DNA of 8,434 bases from an uncultured bacterium (GTDB lineage Bacteria; Actinomycetota; Actinomycetes; S36-B12), in assembly GCA_903896585.1 (NCBI GenBank), contig CAITYI010000212.1, forward strand, positions 1 to 8,434. Reading direction: 5' to 3'. The position numbers and the translations under genes are program-made. The stretch's first letter is position 1. The number at the start of each line of letters is the position of its first letter. This document shows positions 1 through 7,032 of the stretch, piece after piece. The notes under the pieces were generated by a model. That model worked only from the letters and a program-made list of their open reading frames with translations. It did no database searches and was not told the origin of the DNA.

Positions 1-736
1 CAATCCCCTCAGGCTGGAACACTTGACATCTAGCCTGATGGAATTCCTTGAATGACTGCTGCCAGTTGTCTGTGGACGTTCCACCCTCCCTAAAGATCAT
101 AAGTACCTGATCCAGAATAAGAGGAGGCTCTATTGTGCTCATTTGCAACGCAACGTGATAATCCGCGGCTATTGGATATTGAAGTGAAAAACCGCCTAAC
201 GACTTTAATAAATTCGTTCGCGCCAGTGTCGCTTGGTGCGGGGGAAATTTCCCCCTGGCAAACAAAGACTTTTTCTCGCGCTTGTAATTCAATATTGGTG
301 TCAGGACTTGTCCTCCAGACCTGCTCACAATGCAGACTCGACCAACAATCCATGTCGCGCGGGATTTCTCGACAGAGTCACGCAACTGCTTAATCGTTGA
401 GGGCGCATAAAAGTCATCGCCCGCGTTGGCAAAAAGTATGTATTCACCTTGTGAAAGATTGAGCCCAGCGTTCATGGCCGAGTAGATCCCTTGGGGTGGT
501 ACCCAAGTGTATTCACAATTAATTTTCTGGAAATGACTCATGATTTCCGGCACTTCATTTCTCTGTTCTGAACTATCGATCACTACAAATTGCACACCTG
601 CTAACTCTTGTTGTGAAAGAGACTTAATTGTTGAGTAGAGGCCCTGTTTATCGTTGCGGACAACCGTTACCACACTTAACCAAGGTGCTTCGCCATTAGT
701 TTTACTAATGCTCCCTTCAGACTGAGTGGGGTTCAT
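1..736 (-). CDS. GT2 family glycosyltransferase, WcaE-like (partial, C-terminus beyond left edge)
   Basis: The frame is open from ATG at 736 to the left edge, giving 245 codons with no stop. The N-terminus has the GT-A nucleotide-binding strand LSVVTVVRND (residues 20-29), then VVIDSS (51-56). The stretch GIYSAMNAGLNLSQGEY (83-99) followed by LFANAGDD (101-108) is the typical 'GIYDAMNKG...NAGDD' block of WcaE-like GT2 enzymes, in which the acidic pair binds the metal and nucleotide sugar. HQATLAR (167-173) and the ADYHVALQM region (191-199) fit the acceptor half of the same family. It presumably adds one sugar to a lipid-linked glycan at the cytoplasmic membrane face; donor and acceptor cannot be read from sequence. 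The ATG overlaps the TGA of the upstream methyltransferase in an ATGA junction and has no Shine-Dalgarno sequence, so translational coupling is likely. It is the fourth gene of the minus-strand unit starting at 3079. Family assignment is firm; exact specificity is unknown. Confidence 0.9.
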   Translation of the reverse strand, partial: MNPTQSEGSISKTNGEAPWLSVVTVVRNDKQGLYSTIKSLSQQELAGVQFVVIDSSEQRNEVPEIMSHFQKINCEYTWVPPQGIYSAMNAGLNLSQGEYILFANAGDDFYAPSTIKQLRDSVEKSRATWIVGRVCIVSRSGGQVLTPILNYKREKKSLFARGKFPPHQATLARTNLLKSLGGFSLQYPIAADYHVALQMSTIEPPLILDQVLMIFREGGTSTDNWQQSFKEFHQARCQVFQPEGI

Positions 737-1437
737 TGGGAGGCAGGATCCGCATGTACTGAACGTGGGGGTGAAACCTGTCGATATGCAATCTCAATGG
801 GCAACTTTCGGACCGTATCTACTGTTTGCCAATTTCGAGGATCGTTCTGTGTAGTTGCATTGCCGGCCAGCGGATACACATCCCTGCCAACCAAAAAGTA
901 GCGGGGGCTCCATGTCCAAGGGTCAACAAGATCACCTTTGAACACGTTGAGCTGGTTGCTGTGCACGTATGCGGATTGAGAATCAATCGGGTACAAGAAG
1001 TCATTCAGAATCACGTGACCATTAACTTTCAAAAGACTGTCAACCCAAGCCGCAAACCAAAAGAGATCTTCACGGGGCAGCAAGTACAGCAAGTGACCTA
1101 CGACAATGACGTCAAAGGATTGCCCTTGCCATTTGCTCAAATCCTGAGGAGCTACACCTACTTGAAGGTCCAATTTCGGGTATAGGTTCTTTCCCTCTGA
1201 AATCGCTGCCTTGGAGATATCCAGACCCGAGCAATGAGCACCAAATGACTTGCGTGCCTTTTCCAATCGAAAACCAGTGGTACAACCAATTTCAAGAATT
1301 GACTGCAATGGAGTCAGCTTGTGCAACAGCTCAAGTTGGTTGAATACTGGGTCGGCGATAGTTCCGATTCCCTCGTGATTTACCAAGTGATAGCGGTCAC
1401 CGTCAGCAGCCAACGAAGCCTCCTCTTCAGGTTTCAT
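733..1437 (-). CDS. class I SAM-dependent methyltransferase
   Basis: This is a 234-residue protein with a Rossmann-type methyltransferase core. Motif I is ILEIGCTTGFRLEK (residues 47-60), the SAM-binding glycine loop. The acidic residue at the end of strand 2 is D73 in GLDIS, and SFDVIVVGHLLYLL (107-120) is the strand 4 region. VNGHVILNDFLYP (138-150) follows as the strand 5 region. The last 80 residues, rich in W, Y and P, could be a substrate cap. By context it would methylate a sugar or glycan intermediate, but the substrate is inference. The start ATG at 1437 overlaps the 3' end of the TylF-type gene by 11 bases, and its TGA overlaps the next ATG by four bases, so it is mid-operon. No Shine-Dalgarno sequence is visible. 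It is not a close match in motifs to the second methyltransferase upstream, so the two are not recent duplicates. Confidence 0.88.
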   Translation of the reverse strand: MKPEEEASLAADGDRYHLVNHEGIGTIADPVFNQLELLHKLTPLQSILEIGCTTGFRLEKARKSFGAHCSGLDISKAAISEGKNLYPKLDLQVGVAPQDLSKWQGQSFDVIVVGHLLYLLPREDLFWFAAWVDSLLKVNGHVILNDFLYPIDSQSAYVHSNQLNVFKGDLVDPWTWSPRYFLVGRDVYPLAGNATTQNDPRNWQTVDTVRKLPIEIAYRQVSPPRSVHADPASQ

Positions 1438-2209
1438 GAGGCTCTGTCTTTACTAGGACGCGACCTGAATAGTCAATGGGGTGCATATAAGGGCGGTGAC
1501 CAAGCATTGTGAAGTAATCGTCAACAGCCTTGCGAGCACCCTGCCAATGTCCGTAATCGTCAAAAATGCAGACACCTCCCACACTGAGAAGTGGATACAG
1601 GACCTCCAGTTCGGCTCGAGTTGATTCATACCAGTCCGTATCTAGTCTCAGCACGCTAATCGCCTGCGGTGCCTCAACGCGAAGAGTCTGTGCGACATCT
1701 CCTTCAACAAATACGAAATTGCTGAACGGGTAGCCAGTTGCGCGAACATTAGCTTCGACATCAGGGCGTCCTGCAACGCACCAAACATTGTTACCATCTT
1801 CCACAGACGTAGATCGCAGTATGGAGTCAGCCGGCACCCCAGTTCCAGCCTCGATATCAATATTGGTGGGTGCTGTCATGCCTGCGAAGGTGTCATAAAG
1901 CCAGATTTTTCGATCAGTGACGCCCAAGGTTTGGAGTTCGTAGGCCATGGCCATGACACTGCCTCCGCGCCAGACTCCGCATTCCACGAAGTCACCCCGA
2001 ATACCAAGATCAACGACATGGCGTACAGCGCCTAAGAGCGACCACAGGCGCTCGGGGGATGTCATGGTGAAAGGCGCTAACGAACCAATGAGCTCACGGT
2101 CTCGAGGCGTAGCTTCAACTGGGAGTCGCAATTCACGCGGATTGACTCTAGACACTTGGAGCCCAAACTTCCCCGCGACTCCGCTGACTAATCGCTCCAT
2201 GGATTTCAC
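1427..2209 (-). CDS. TylF/MycF-type sugar O-methyltransferase
   Basis: This 260-residue protein carries the hallmark blocks of the macrocin O-methyltransferase (TylF) family. GDFVECGVWRGGS (72-84) is the SAM-binding region, and LYDTFAGM (104-111) follows it. RLDTDWYEST (188-197) and DDYGHWQGARKAVDDY (217-232) carry the aspartates that in MycF bind the catalytic magnesium. Characterised members methylate hydroxyls of deoxysugars in a Mg-dependent reaction; relatives are common in polysaccharide clusters. Here it most likely O-methylates a sugar of the glycan made by the neighbouring glycosyltransferases (inference). The start is GTG at 2209; an in-frame ATG lies at 2200. I prefer GTG because a CATAAT motif sits exactly six bases upstream, but neither start has a Shine-Dalgarno sequence. 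It lies 27 bases after the GT25-like gene and overlaps the next methyltransferase gene by 11 bases. Length is normal for the family. Confidence 0.93.
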   Translation of the reverse strand: MKSMERLVSGVAGKFGLQVSRVNPRELRLPVEATPRDRELIGSLAPFTMTSPERLWSLLGAVRHVVDLGIRGDFVECGVWRGGSVMAMAYELQTLGVTDRKIWLYDTFAGMTAPTNIDIEAGTGVPADSILRSTSVEDGNNVWCVAGRPDVEANVRATGYPFSNFVFVEGDVAQTLRVEAPQAISVLRLDTDWYESTRAELEVLYPLLSVGGVCIFDDYGHWQGARKAVDDYFTMLGHRPYMHPIDYSGRVLVKTEPHET

Positions 2210-2215
2210 ATGGGC

Positions 2216-2221
2216 ATTATG
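2216..2221 (-). promoter_or_regulatory. possible internal -10 box for a leaderless TylF-type mRNA
   Basis: On the minus strand the 27-base gap between two genes contains CATAAT, one base from TATAAT, followed by exactly six bases (GCCCAT) and then the GTG start at 2209. This is the same spacing as at the divergent promoter near 3088, and would place the transcription start on the first base of the start codon. There is no convincing -35 hexamer, and the mismatch is at the usually conserved first T. It may be chance. Confidence 0.25.
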
Positions 2222-2236
2222 GCAGGTAGAGCTGCC

Positions 2237-3079
2237 TTACTGATGCATGGAAAGTTGCACAATTGGAGCTGGGTCAATAAAGCAGCAATCTCCTGGCCCT
2301 ACAAGGCCTTTCTGCCACATGTTCATGAGCGCCTGATTCAGTCGCCAGTCAATAGGAACAACCGGCTCTATTGGCATGGAATCAAGCTCGGTAACCAAGT
2401 GCTCAAGGAAATCACGACGATACAAAACCGCGCAAACAGTGTTTGTGGCAGGTTTATTAGATTGCATGATCGCTCGAGGAGTCGTACCCGCCCACGCCAA
2501 TGCTGTGCTTAGAGTTAATAAGTGACTTATTCCGAGTTCTGCAATACTGAATGAATTCGACAGATTAATGAAAAGTGTTGATTGATCACTGCGCATGAGA
2601 GCGTCTAGTCCTGTGGCTAGGTCGTCAATGTTCTCCGCGCTGGCGTCATCTTCCAAAATCAATACCCACTCAGCTCCTGATTCCAGACCCTGCTTCATTA
2701 GTTGAGTGTGAGATAGCTCGATGTTAATTAGTCTGCGGATCTCAGATATATTAGGCTCACGCCAGCGGAATGACTGAACCCGCAGCCAACGCGCAAAGTG
2801 CTTGAAAAGGCCAGGAAGACCGGCATTCACTCCTAGGAATCTATTCCAAACTGTTTCAAGTCGGACTTCTTCGGCGATACCGTTGGTATAAACGGAACGG
2901 CCAGGTTTGATACCTGACTTGTCAAAGGCATTGTCGACATTCACGACGTATTTAGTCACACATCCGTTGCGGTCTAATGTCTCGCTAAGGAGTGCTGCAA
3001 GCCCTTCCGGACCCTGATTTAGCACAAAAGAAGTTTGTGGGTGACTCACCACACCGACAAAGAGACCGAGCACTGGCAT
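2237..3079 (-). CDS. putative glycosyltransferase, GT25-like
   Basis: This is a 280-residue soluble protein without a signal peptide. Its best signature is ELSHTQLMKQGLESGAEW (121-138) running into VLILEDDA (139-146). It resembles the 'GCALSHL..W......ALILEDD' block of GT25 (LPS glycosyltransferase family), where EDD (143-145) would be the metal-binding acidic motif. Further on, NTVCAVLYRRDFLEHLV (213-229) and PIDWRLNQAL (242-251) match the position of the GT25 'AYi.sr..A..ll...pvD..l' region. The N-terminus, GLFVGVVSHPQTSFVLNQGP (5-24), is not typical of GT25, and overall similarity is loose, so it could belong to an uncharacterised GT-A family. Role in glycan assembly is inferred. It is the first gene of the minus-strand unit. 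Its ATG at 3079 lies 17 bases from the divergent ABC gene and six bases from a -10-like TAGCCT, so its mRNA is probably leaderless. Confidence 0.72.
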   Translation of the reverse strand: MPVLGLFVGVVSHPQTSFVLNQGPEGLAALLSETLDRNGCVTKYVVNVDNAFDKSGIKPGRSVYTNGIAEEVRLETVWNRFLGVNAGLPGLFKHFARWLRVQSFRWREPNISEIRRLINIELSHTQLMKQGLESGAEWVLILEDDASAENIDDLATGLDALMRSDQSTLFINLSNSFSIAELGISHLLTLSTALAWAGTTPRAIMQSNKPATNTVCAVLYRRDFLEHLVTELDSMPIEPVVPIDWRLNQALMNMWQKGLVGPGDCCFIDPAPIVQLSMHQ

Positions 3080-3084
3080 GAAAG

Positions 3085-3091
3085 TAGGCTA
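3085..3091. promoter_or_regulatory. bidirectional -10 element for two leaderless divergent genes
   Basis: The 17-base gap between two divergent ATGs holds TAGGCTA. Read on the plus strand, TAGGCT (3085-3090) fits the TANNNT -10 form and is followed by six bases and the ATG at 3097. Read on the minus strand, TAGCCT (3091-3086) also fits TANNNT and is followed by six bases and the ATG at 3079. With the normal -10 placement, both transcripts would begin on the A of their start codon, 18 bases apart. No clear -35 hexamer or Shine-Dalgarno sequence is present on either side, and there is no room for a 5' leader unless transcription starts inside the opposite gene. The motif and spacing are seen directly; the promoter function is inferred. 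Confidence 0.6.
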
Positions 3092-3096
3092 ATAGC

Positions 3097-5022
3097 ATGT
3101 CGCAATCGCCGGTCACCAGCCTCGAACCGGATAACTCTCATGGTGGGCTAAATCTTGTGGACTTCCCACAAGCATCTATTCCTGGCGCAATAAGTAAATC
3201 CATTTCCATGCTTAACTCGGGTAAGAAGCGCCTGCTGTACTTGGTCGCAGGGATACAGATCTCTTTAGGACTTTTGGATCTTGTTGGTATCGCGCTCATT
3301 GGGTTGCTCGCTGCGGTTGCGGTTTCAGGAATCGGTGTAAATGATTTACCCACCTGGGTCACCAACGGGTTTGACCAAATTGGTTTGGGAACGCTCACAA
3401 TTTCGCAACTGAGCGTTGTGCTTGCTCTATCTGCTGTCATTATTCTTATTTCCAAGACCGTTCTTTCCGCAATACTGGGTCGGCGAATAATTCGTTTTCT
3501 GGCAAACCGCCAAGCAGATCTCTCGGCTAGACTAGCGCGTGAGTTTTTGAGCCAGCCCTTGAGTTTTGTGCAACGCTGGACAACTTCTGAAGCAACATAT
3601 GCTCTTGGCGCAGGTGCTAGCGCCGCAATGGTTGTTCTCTTAGGTTCTACCATCACCATTGCAGCCGAGGTTTTCCTCTTCACAATTATTGGATTGACGC
3701 TTCTTATTTACGATCCAGTATTGACTGCTGCGAGCGGGGTCTTTTTCGGCATTATTGTGCTGATTCTGCACCGTACCTTAGGAAGGTGGACCGCACGCAA
3801 TGCCCAGATAGTCACGGACACTTCCATTGACACTTTAACCGCGGTTTCCGAAGCCTTAGTCACGTACCGGGAAACCACCGTCCTTAACCGGCGTGACTTG
3901 TATATCGATAGATATGAATCCCTAGTAGGGCGCTATGCCGGAGCAAGCGCCTCAAACTCATTCATAATGGAAATTCCGAAGTATGTTCTCGAAATTGCTC
4001 TGTACTTTGGTGTTCTCCTTCTGGGTGTTGTTCAATTCCTGACCAAAGATTGGGCCGCCGCGGCCGCGACCGTTGCCTTGTTCCTCGCAGCCGGATCGCG
4101 ACTCATGCCTTCATTGCTTAGACTTCAAGGTGCCGGGATCTCGTTGCGCAATGCGAGTGTCATGGCTCAACCGACCTACTACATGTTTGATGTTCTTCAG
4201 AGATCCGACTCGAAAATTGCATCCAAAGGAGCTGTGCGTGTCACTGCGGAAGCAATCCATGCTCAAGTAAAAGCGGGATTTCCAGGCTTTGATGCCACTG
4301 TTGAGGTTATGGATGCTTCGCTTACCTACCCAGGGGCGGCCACCCCAGCACTCGCACAGGCTACATTCACCGTTCCCGCTGGAACTTCCATTGCTTTCGT
4401 AGGTTCTACTGGTGCGGGCAAATCAACCTTGACGGACGTTATTTTGGGGGTGCTTGAGCCTGATTCAGGGAGTGTCACCATTAGCGGAGTGACCCCACGC
4501 CAGGCTATCGATAAGTGGCCGGGAGCGATTTCTTATGTTCCCCAGGCAGTAGCACTTGTGGAAGGGACAGTCCGAGACAATGTGGCGCTCGGGTTGCCAA
4601 AGAATGCTGTGGACGATGACCTTGTGTGGAGTGCATTGAAACGAGCACACCTCGCAGAGTTCCTGTTGGAGAACCGGGAGGGTCTAGAGACGAAAATTGG
4701 TGAACGTGGATTCAAGTTGAGTGGGGGTCAACGCCAGCGACTAGGGATTGCCCGAGCGCTGTACACGCAACCAAAGCTCCTAGTTCTTGATGAAGCAACC
4801 AGTTCGCTCGACTCCGAAACTGAACGCGCAATTGTCGAAACTCTTCAGGAGCTTGAAGGAGAAGTCACAACCATTACTGTGGCCCACAGATTGGCAACGA
4901 TCCGTTCCGTGGATCAACTTATATACCTACACAACGGTAGAATTTCAGCTCAAGGAACATTTGAGGAAATCAGGGCAAAAGTACCAGACTTTGAAAATCA
5001 AGCCTCTCTCCTTGGTCTCTAA
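3097..5022 (+). CDS. ABC exporter, fused membrane and ATPase domains (possible lipid-linked glycan flippase)
   Basis: This 641-residue half-transporter has the usual length of an MsbA/PglK-type exporter. About 45 cytoplasmic residues precede six predicted membrane helices (roughly 46-78, 103-127, 176-203, 208-226, 294-314, 319-336). The ATPase domain is complete: Walker A GSTGAGKST (436-444), Q-loop Q483 in YVPQAV, signature LSGGQRQRLGIARAL (541-555), Walker B LLVLDE (561-566) with catalytic E566, D-loop SSLD, and the H-loop histidine H597 in VAHRLA. It should work as a homodimer in the cytoplasmic membrane. Flanking glycosyltransferases and a Wzy/WaaL-like gene suggest it flips a lipid-linked oligosaccharide, as PglK does. 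An unrelated lipid or peptide substrate cannot be excluded from sequence. The exterior loop 77-103 sits where PglK has its short external helix (inference). It is the first gene of the plus-strand unit, probably leaderless, and its TAA shares one base with the next ATG. Confidence 0.95.
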   Translation: MSQSPVTSLEPDNSHGGLNLVDFPQASIPGAISKSISMLNSGKKRLLYLVAGIQISLGLLDLVGIALIGLLAAVAVSGIGVNDLPTWVTNGFDQIGLGTLTISQLSVVLALSAVIILISKTVLSAILGRRIIRFLANRQADLSARLAREFLSQPLSFVQRWTTSEATYALGAGASAAMVVLLGSTITIAAEVFLFTIIGLTLLIYDPVLTAASGVFFGIIVLILHRTLGRWTARNAQIVTDTSIDTLTAVSEALVTYRETTVLNRRDLYIDRYESLVGRYAGASASNSFIMEIPKYVLEIALYFGVLLLGVVQFLTKDWAAAAATVALFLAAGSRLMPSLLRLQGAGISLRNASVMAQPTYYMFDVLQRSDSKIASKGAVRVTAEAIHAQVKAGFPGFDATVEVMDASLTYPGAATPALAQATFTVPAGTSIAFVGSTGAGKSTLTDVILGVLEPDSGSVTISGVTPRQAIDKWPGAISYVPQAVALVEGTVRDNVALGLPKNAVDDDLVWSALKRAHLAEFLLENREGLETKIGERGFKLSGGQRQRLGIARALYTQPKLLVLDEATSSLDSETERAIVETLQELEGEVTTITVAHRLATIRSVDQLIYLHNGRISAQGTFEEIRAKVPDFENQASLLGL

Positions 5023-5867
5023 TGCAAACACCATTCATCCCCTCAGATGTATCAGCAATTGTTTGTACTTGGAACTCTATTGCGTCTATTCAAGACTGCC
5101 TAGAATCCATTCGAGACAGTAAAGTTGGTCAACTAATTGTCGTTGACGCTCACTCGACCGACGGGACGCGACAGATTGCAGAGAAATACGCTGACATCCT
5201 CATTGATGATCCTGGGCTCGGACTTGGACTGGCAAGAAACATGGGAATCCAAGTGTCCAACGGCGCGCTAGTTCTCAATATGGGGTCGGACAACGTGATG
5301 CCTAAAGGTGCACTTGTCCAAATGATCCACGACTTAGTGAGTCACAATGCTGATGGAGTGAGCGCACAAACACACATCCAAGGCAAAGGCTTTATTGCAA
5401 ATGGCCTCAATGCGTGGCGGCAAGGCAGATTTAGGCCAGGGCTAATCAACGTAATTGGCACTCCGACTCTCTTCAAAGGTTATTTGCTTCGCACGGACCC
5501 CTTCGATCCAACAGCCGTCTATTCCGATGACTCCGAATTATGCGAGCGCTGGATTAGGAAATACGGGTCGAAATTTGCCATTTCATCAGCCAAAGTTTCC
5601 GAGGTTGGAAAAACAAGTTGGGCTGAAGTCAAAATTCGGTGCCGCATGTATGGAATCTCGGACCAGGAGATTTACGGGCGGGGCACGAAGTCAGGGTGGA
5701 GTTTGCGTCGTCGAATTAAGTCTGTAGTGCATCCGGCGCGCTCGGACCTAATTACACCTATTGCGCACTTGAAGCCGACGACTTCCCTTGTCAATTTGCC
5801 TTTTCTTGCTACCTTCACAACAATGCGCTATTTCTACTGGATACAAGAAGCGCAAAAATCGACTTAG
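5022..5867 (+). CDS. GT2 family glycosyltransferase
   Basis: This 281-residue protein has a clear GT-A N-terminal half. VSAIVCTWNSIASIQDCLES (10-29) is the first strand and helix, LIVVDAHSTDGT (38-49) is the nucleotide-binding 'VDxxSTDGT' motif, and LGLARNMGIQVSNG (68-81) is the 'ARNxGi..a.G' helix. The position normally occupied by DxD or DDD reads MGSDN (87-91), with D90 as the only acid. The C-terminal half has YSDDSELCERW (167-177) as the likely catalytic-base region and a basic stretch RRRIKS near 229-234, which may contact membrane lipid. Presumed role: adding a sugar to the glycan flipped by the adjacent ABC protein. The ATG overlaps the ABC stop codon (TAATG) without a Shine-Dalgarno sequence, so termination-reinitiation coupling is likely. 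It converges on the minus-strand membrane protein gene 58 bases downstream. Family is firm; sugar specificity is unknown. Confidence 0.9.
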   Translation: MQTPFIPSDVSAIVCTWNSIASIQDCLESIRDSKVGQLIVVDAHSTDGTRQIAEKYADILIDDPGLGLGLARNMGIQVSNGALVLNMGSDNVMPKGALVQMIHDLVSHNADGVSAQTHIQGKGFIANGLNAWRQGRFRPGLINVIGTPTLFKGYLLRTDPFDPTAVYSDDSELCERWIRKYGSKFAISSAKVSEVGKTSWAEVKIRCRMYGISDQEIYGRGTKSGWSLRRRIKSVVHPARSDLITPIAHLKPTTSLVNLPFLATFTTMRYFYWIQEAQKST

Positions 5868-5892
5868 TCAGCTCCGCATTAGATCTCGATTT
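5854..5892 (-). terminator. weak candidate terminator for the right-hand minus-strand unit
   Basis: A perfect 7-base inverted repeat, AAATCGA (5856-5862) and TCGATTT (5886-5892), flanks a 23-base loop across the 3' end of the plus-strand GT2 gene. Read on the minus strand its second arm runs into five T residues (5858-5854), as in an intrinsic terminator. The stem is A+T-rich and the loop is long, so it is weak. There is no T-tract in the plus direction. The rest of the 58-base convergent gap (5868-5925) shows nothing recognisable. Confidence 0.22.
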
Positions 5893-5925
5893 ACCCACAG
5901 TAATTCGTGCCGCATGTGATCAGAC

Positions 5926-7032
5926 TTACATTCTTTGAATAAGCATTGTTCCAAGATCAATGACATTTGTGTTTGCTACTTCTTTACCCCAAAAGATCAA
6001 TGGCGGAGCCATCCAAACAATTATCTCAGCCATTCTTTTCTCCCGAAGACTAATATCGCCGCTACTGAATAGAGCAACAATCATTAGCAAGAATGCCGGA
6101 AAAAAGACCAAAATGAAAACACGAGGACGATCTCCACTGGCAAGCAAAGCAACCATGCCAACCGAAAAAGCTGCAGCAAAATAGAGAATAAATCTCTTAT
6201 TCCATCTAGACAATATGAGAAGAAAAACTACAATCCAGGAGCCAGCAAAGAGCGACCACAATAGTTGCGGCGCAATGTTCAGACCAGTCTTATTCCACTC
6301 CACAATAAAGCTGATAATCCATTCGCTTCTGCCATTTCCCGACTCCCCTGACATTCGAAAAATTGCTTCCAGCACAAGCCTTCCTGCAATCAGTCCAATG
6401 AGGACCCACGCGGGATTCCTTTGGCTAAACCGGATGGGTAAGCAATCCTTTAATGCAAACCAAACAATCGTCAGAATCACAACTCCAAAGACAGCATGTT
6501 CAAAATGTTGAAAACCCAGCAAAGCCCCGCTGAGGATAAATACCAATCTGCTTCCGTAACTCCATGCAAAAAGTACGATCGCCCATGATGCCACCGTAAA
6601 GGCGTCATAAGATCCGATCCATGTAAAAAGAACGGCTCCGACCGGCGCCAGCACAGCAAGACGAGCTCCTCGCCACTTTTCCACTGTTTCAACCTGAAGT
6701 GCCACCCATACAGCTAGTCCGATCAAACTAGCCACTGAAGTGATGAAGGACAGAATGAGAAAACCTTGCTCGCTCTCTGCCCCTAGTGCATTCGCGAGAA
6801 TTATTCCAAGTGGACTGTCTGATAGGTAACCTTCAAATTCGGCTGTTGAGCGCTCAGGCCACTTCGCAACAATCGGGAGATACCAATCTAATGCAGGGTA
6901 GACACCTGTACCAGAACGAGCAACGGCCCAGAACAGAGCTAGAACAACTAATGCAATGTTGACAATACCAGAGCCAATAACACCCCGGAATCGACTTACG
7001 CTAGCCAATGTGCACGACCTTAGGCGACCCAT
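5926..7032 (-). CDS. polytopic membrane protein of unknown function (GT-C-like candidate)
   Basis: I do not recognise a family. From ATG at 7032 the protein has 368 residues and about nine or ten hydrophobic helices. After the first helix there is an outside-facing segment, GVYPALDWYLPIV (positions 43-55 from this start), with an acidic residue, as in the first loop of many GT-C membrane glycosyltransferases. SYDAF follows in a later loop, and a conserved-looking SGDRPRVFILVFFPAF (299-314) lies near the C-terminus. These are compatible with a GT-C enzyme or another glycan membrane protein, but that is a guess. Start choice is unsure. GTG at 7059 would overlap the upstream gene by 59 bases and ATG at 7032 by 32. 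TTG at 7008 would overlap by only 8 and has AAGG nine bases before it. It is the last gene of the right-hand minus-strand unit, directly after the O-antigen ligase-type gene, so co-transcription is likely. Confidence 0.78.
   Translation of the reverse strand: MGRLRSCTLASVSRFRGVIGSGIVNIALVVLALFWAVARSGTGVYPALDWYLPIVAKWPERSTAEFEGYLSDSPLGIILANALGAESEQGFLILSFITSVASLIGLAVWVALQVETVEKWRGARLAVLAPVGAVLFTWIGSYDAFTVASWAIVLFAWSYGSRLVFILSGALLGFQHFEHAVFGVVILTIVWFALKDCLPIRFSQRNPAWVLIGLIAGRLVLEAIFRMSGESGNGRSEWIISFIVEWNKTGLNIAPQLLWSLFAGSWIVVFLLILSRWNKRFILYFAAAFSVGMVALLASGDRPRVFILVFFPAFLLMIVALFSSGDISLREKRMAEIIVWMAPPLIFWGKEVANTNVIDLGTMLIQRM

Noticed and set aside
90..393. Short open frames on both strands near the left edge
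   Set aside because: The continuous 245-codon GT2 frame on the minus strand covers this stretch with clear family motifs, so these are shadows in other frames.
3138..3683. Long minus-strand open frame of 181 codons inside the ABC transporter gene
   Set aside because: It lies wholly opposite the well-supported transporter reading frame, its product is basic and low-complexity in the manner of antisense frames, and it has no family signature.
3097..5022. Reading the ABC protein as a Wzm/Wzt-type polysaccharide exporter
   Set aside because: Wzm and Wzt are separate permease and ATPase proteins, whereas this is one fused chain with exporter-type six-helix membrane domain and no C-terminal carbohydrate-binding domain after the ATPase.
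5454..5727. Plus-strand open frame of 90 codons within the second GT2 gene
   Set aside because: It is out of frame with a good GT2 coding sequence and shows no recognisable domain or start signal.
5868..5925. Strong bidirectional terminator between the convergent genes
   Set aside because: I looked for a G+C-rich hairpin with T-tracts in both directions and found none; only a weak A+T-rich 7-base stem facing the minus strand is present, listed with low confidence.
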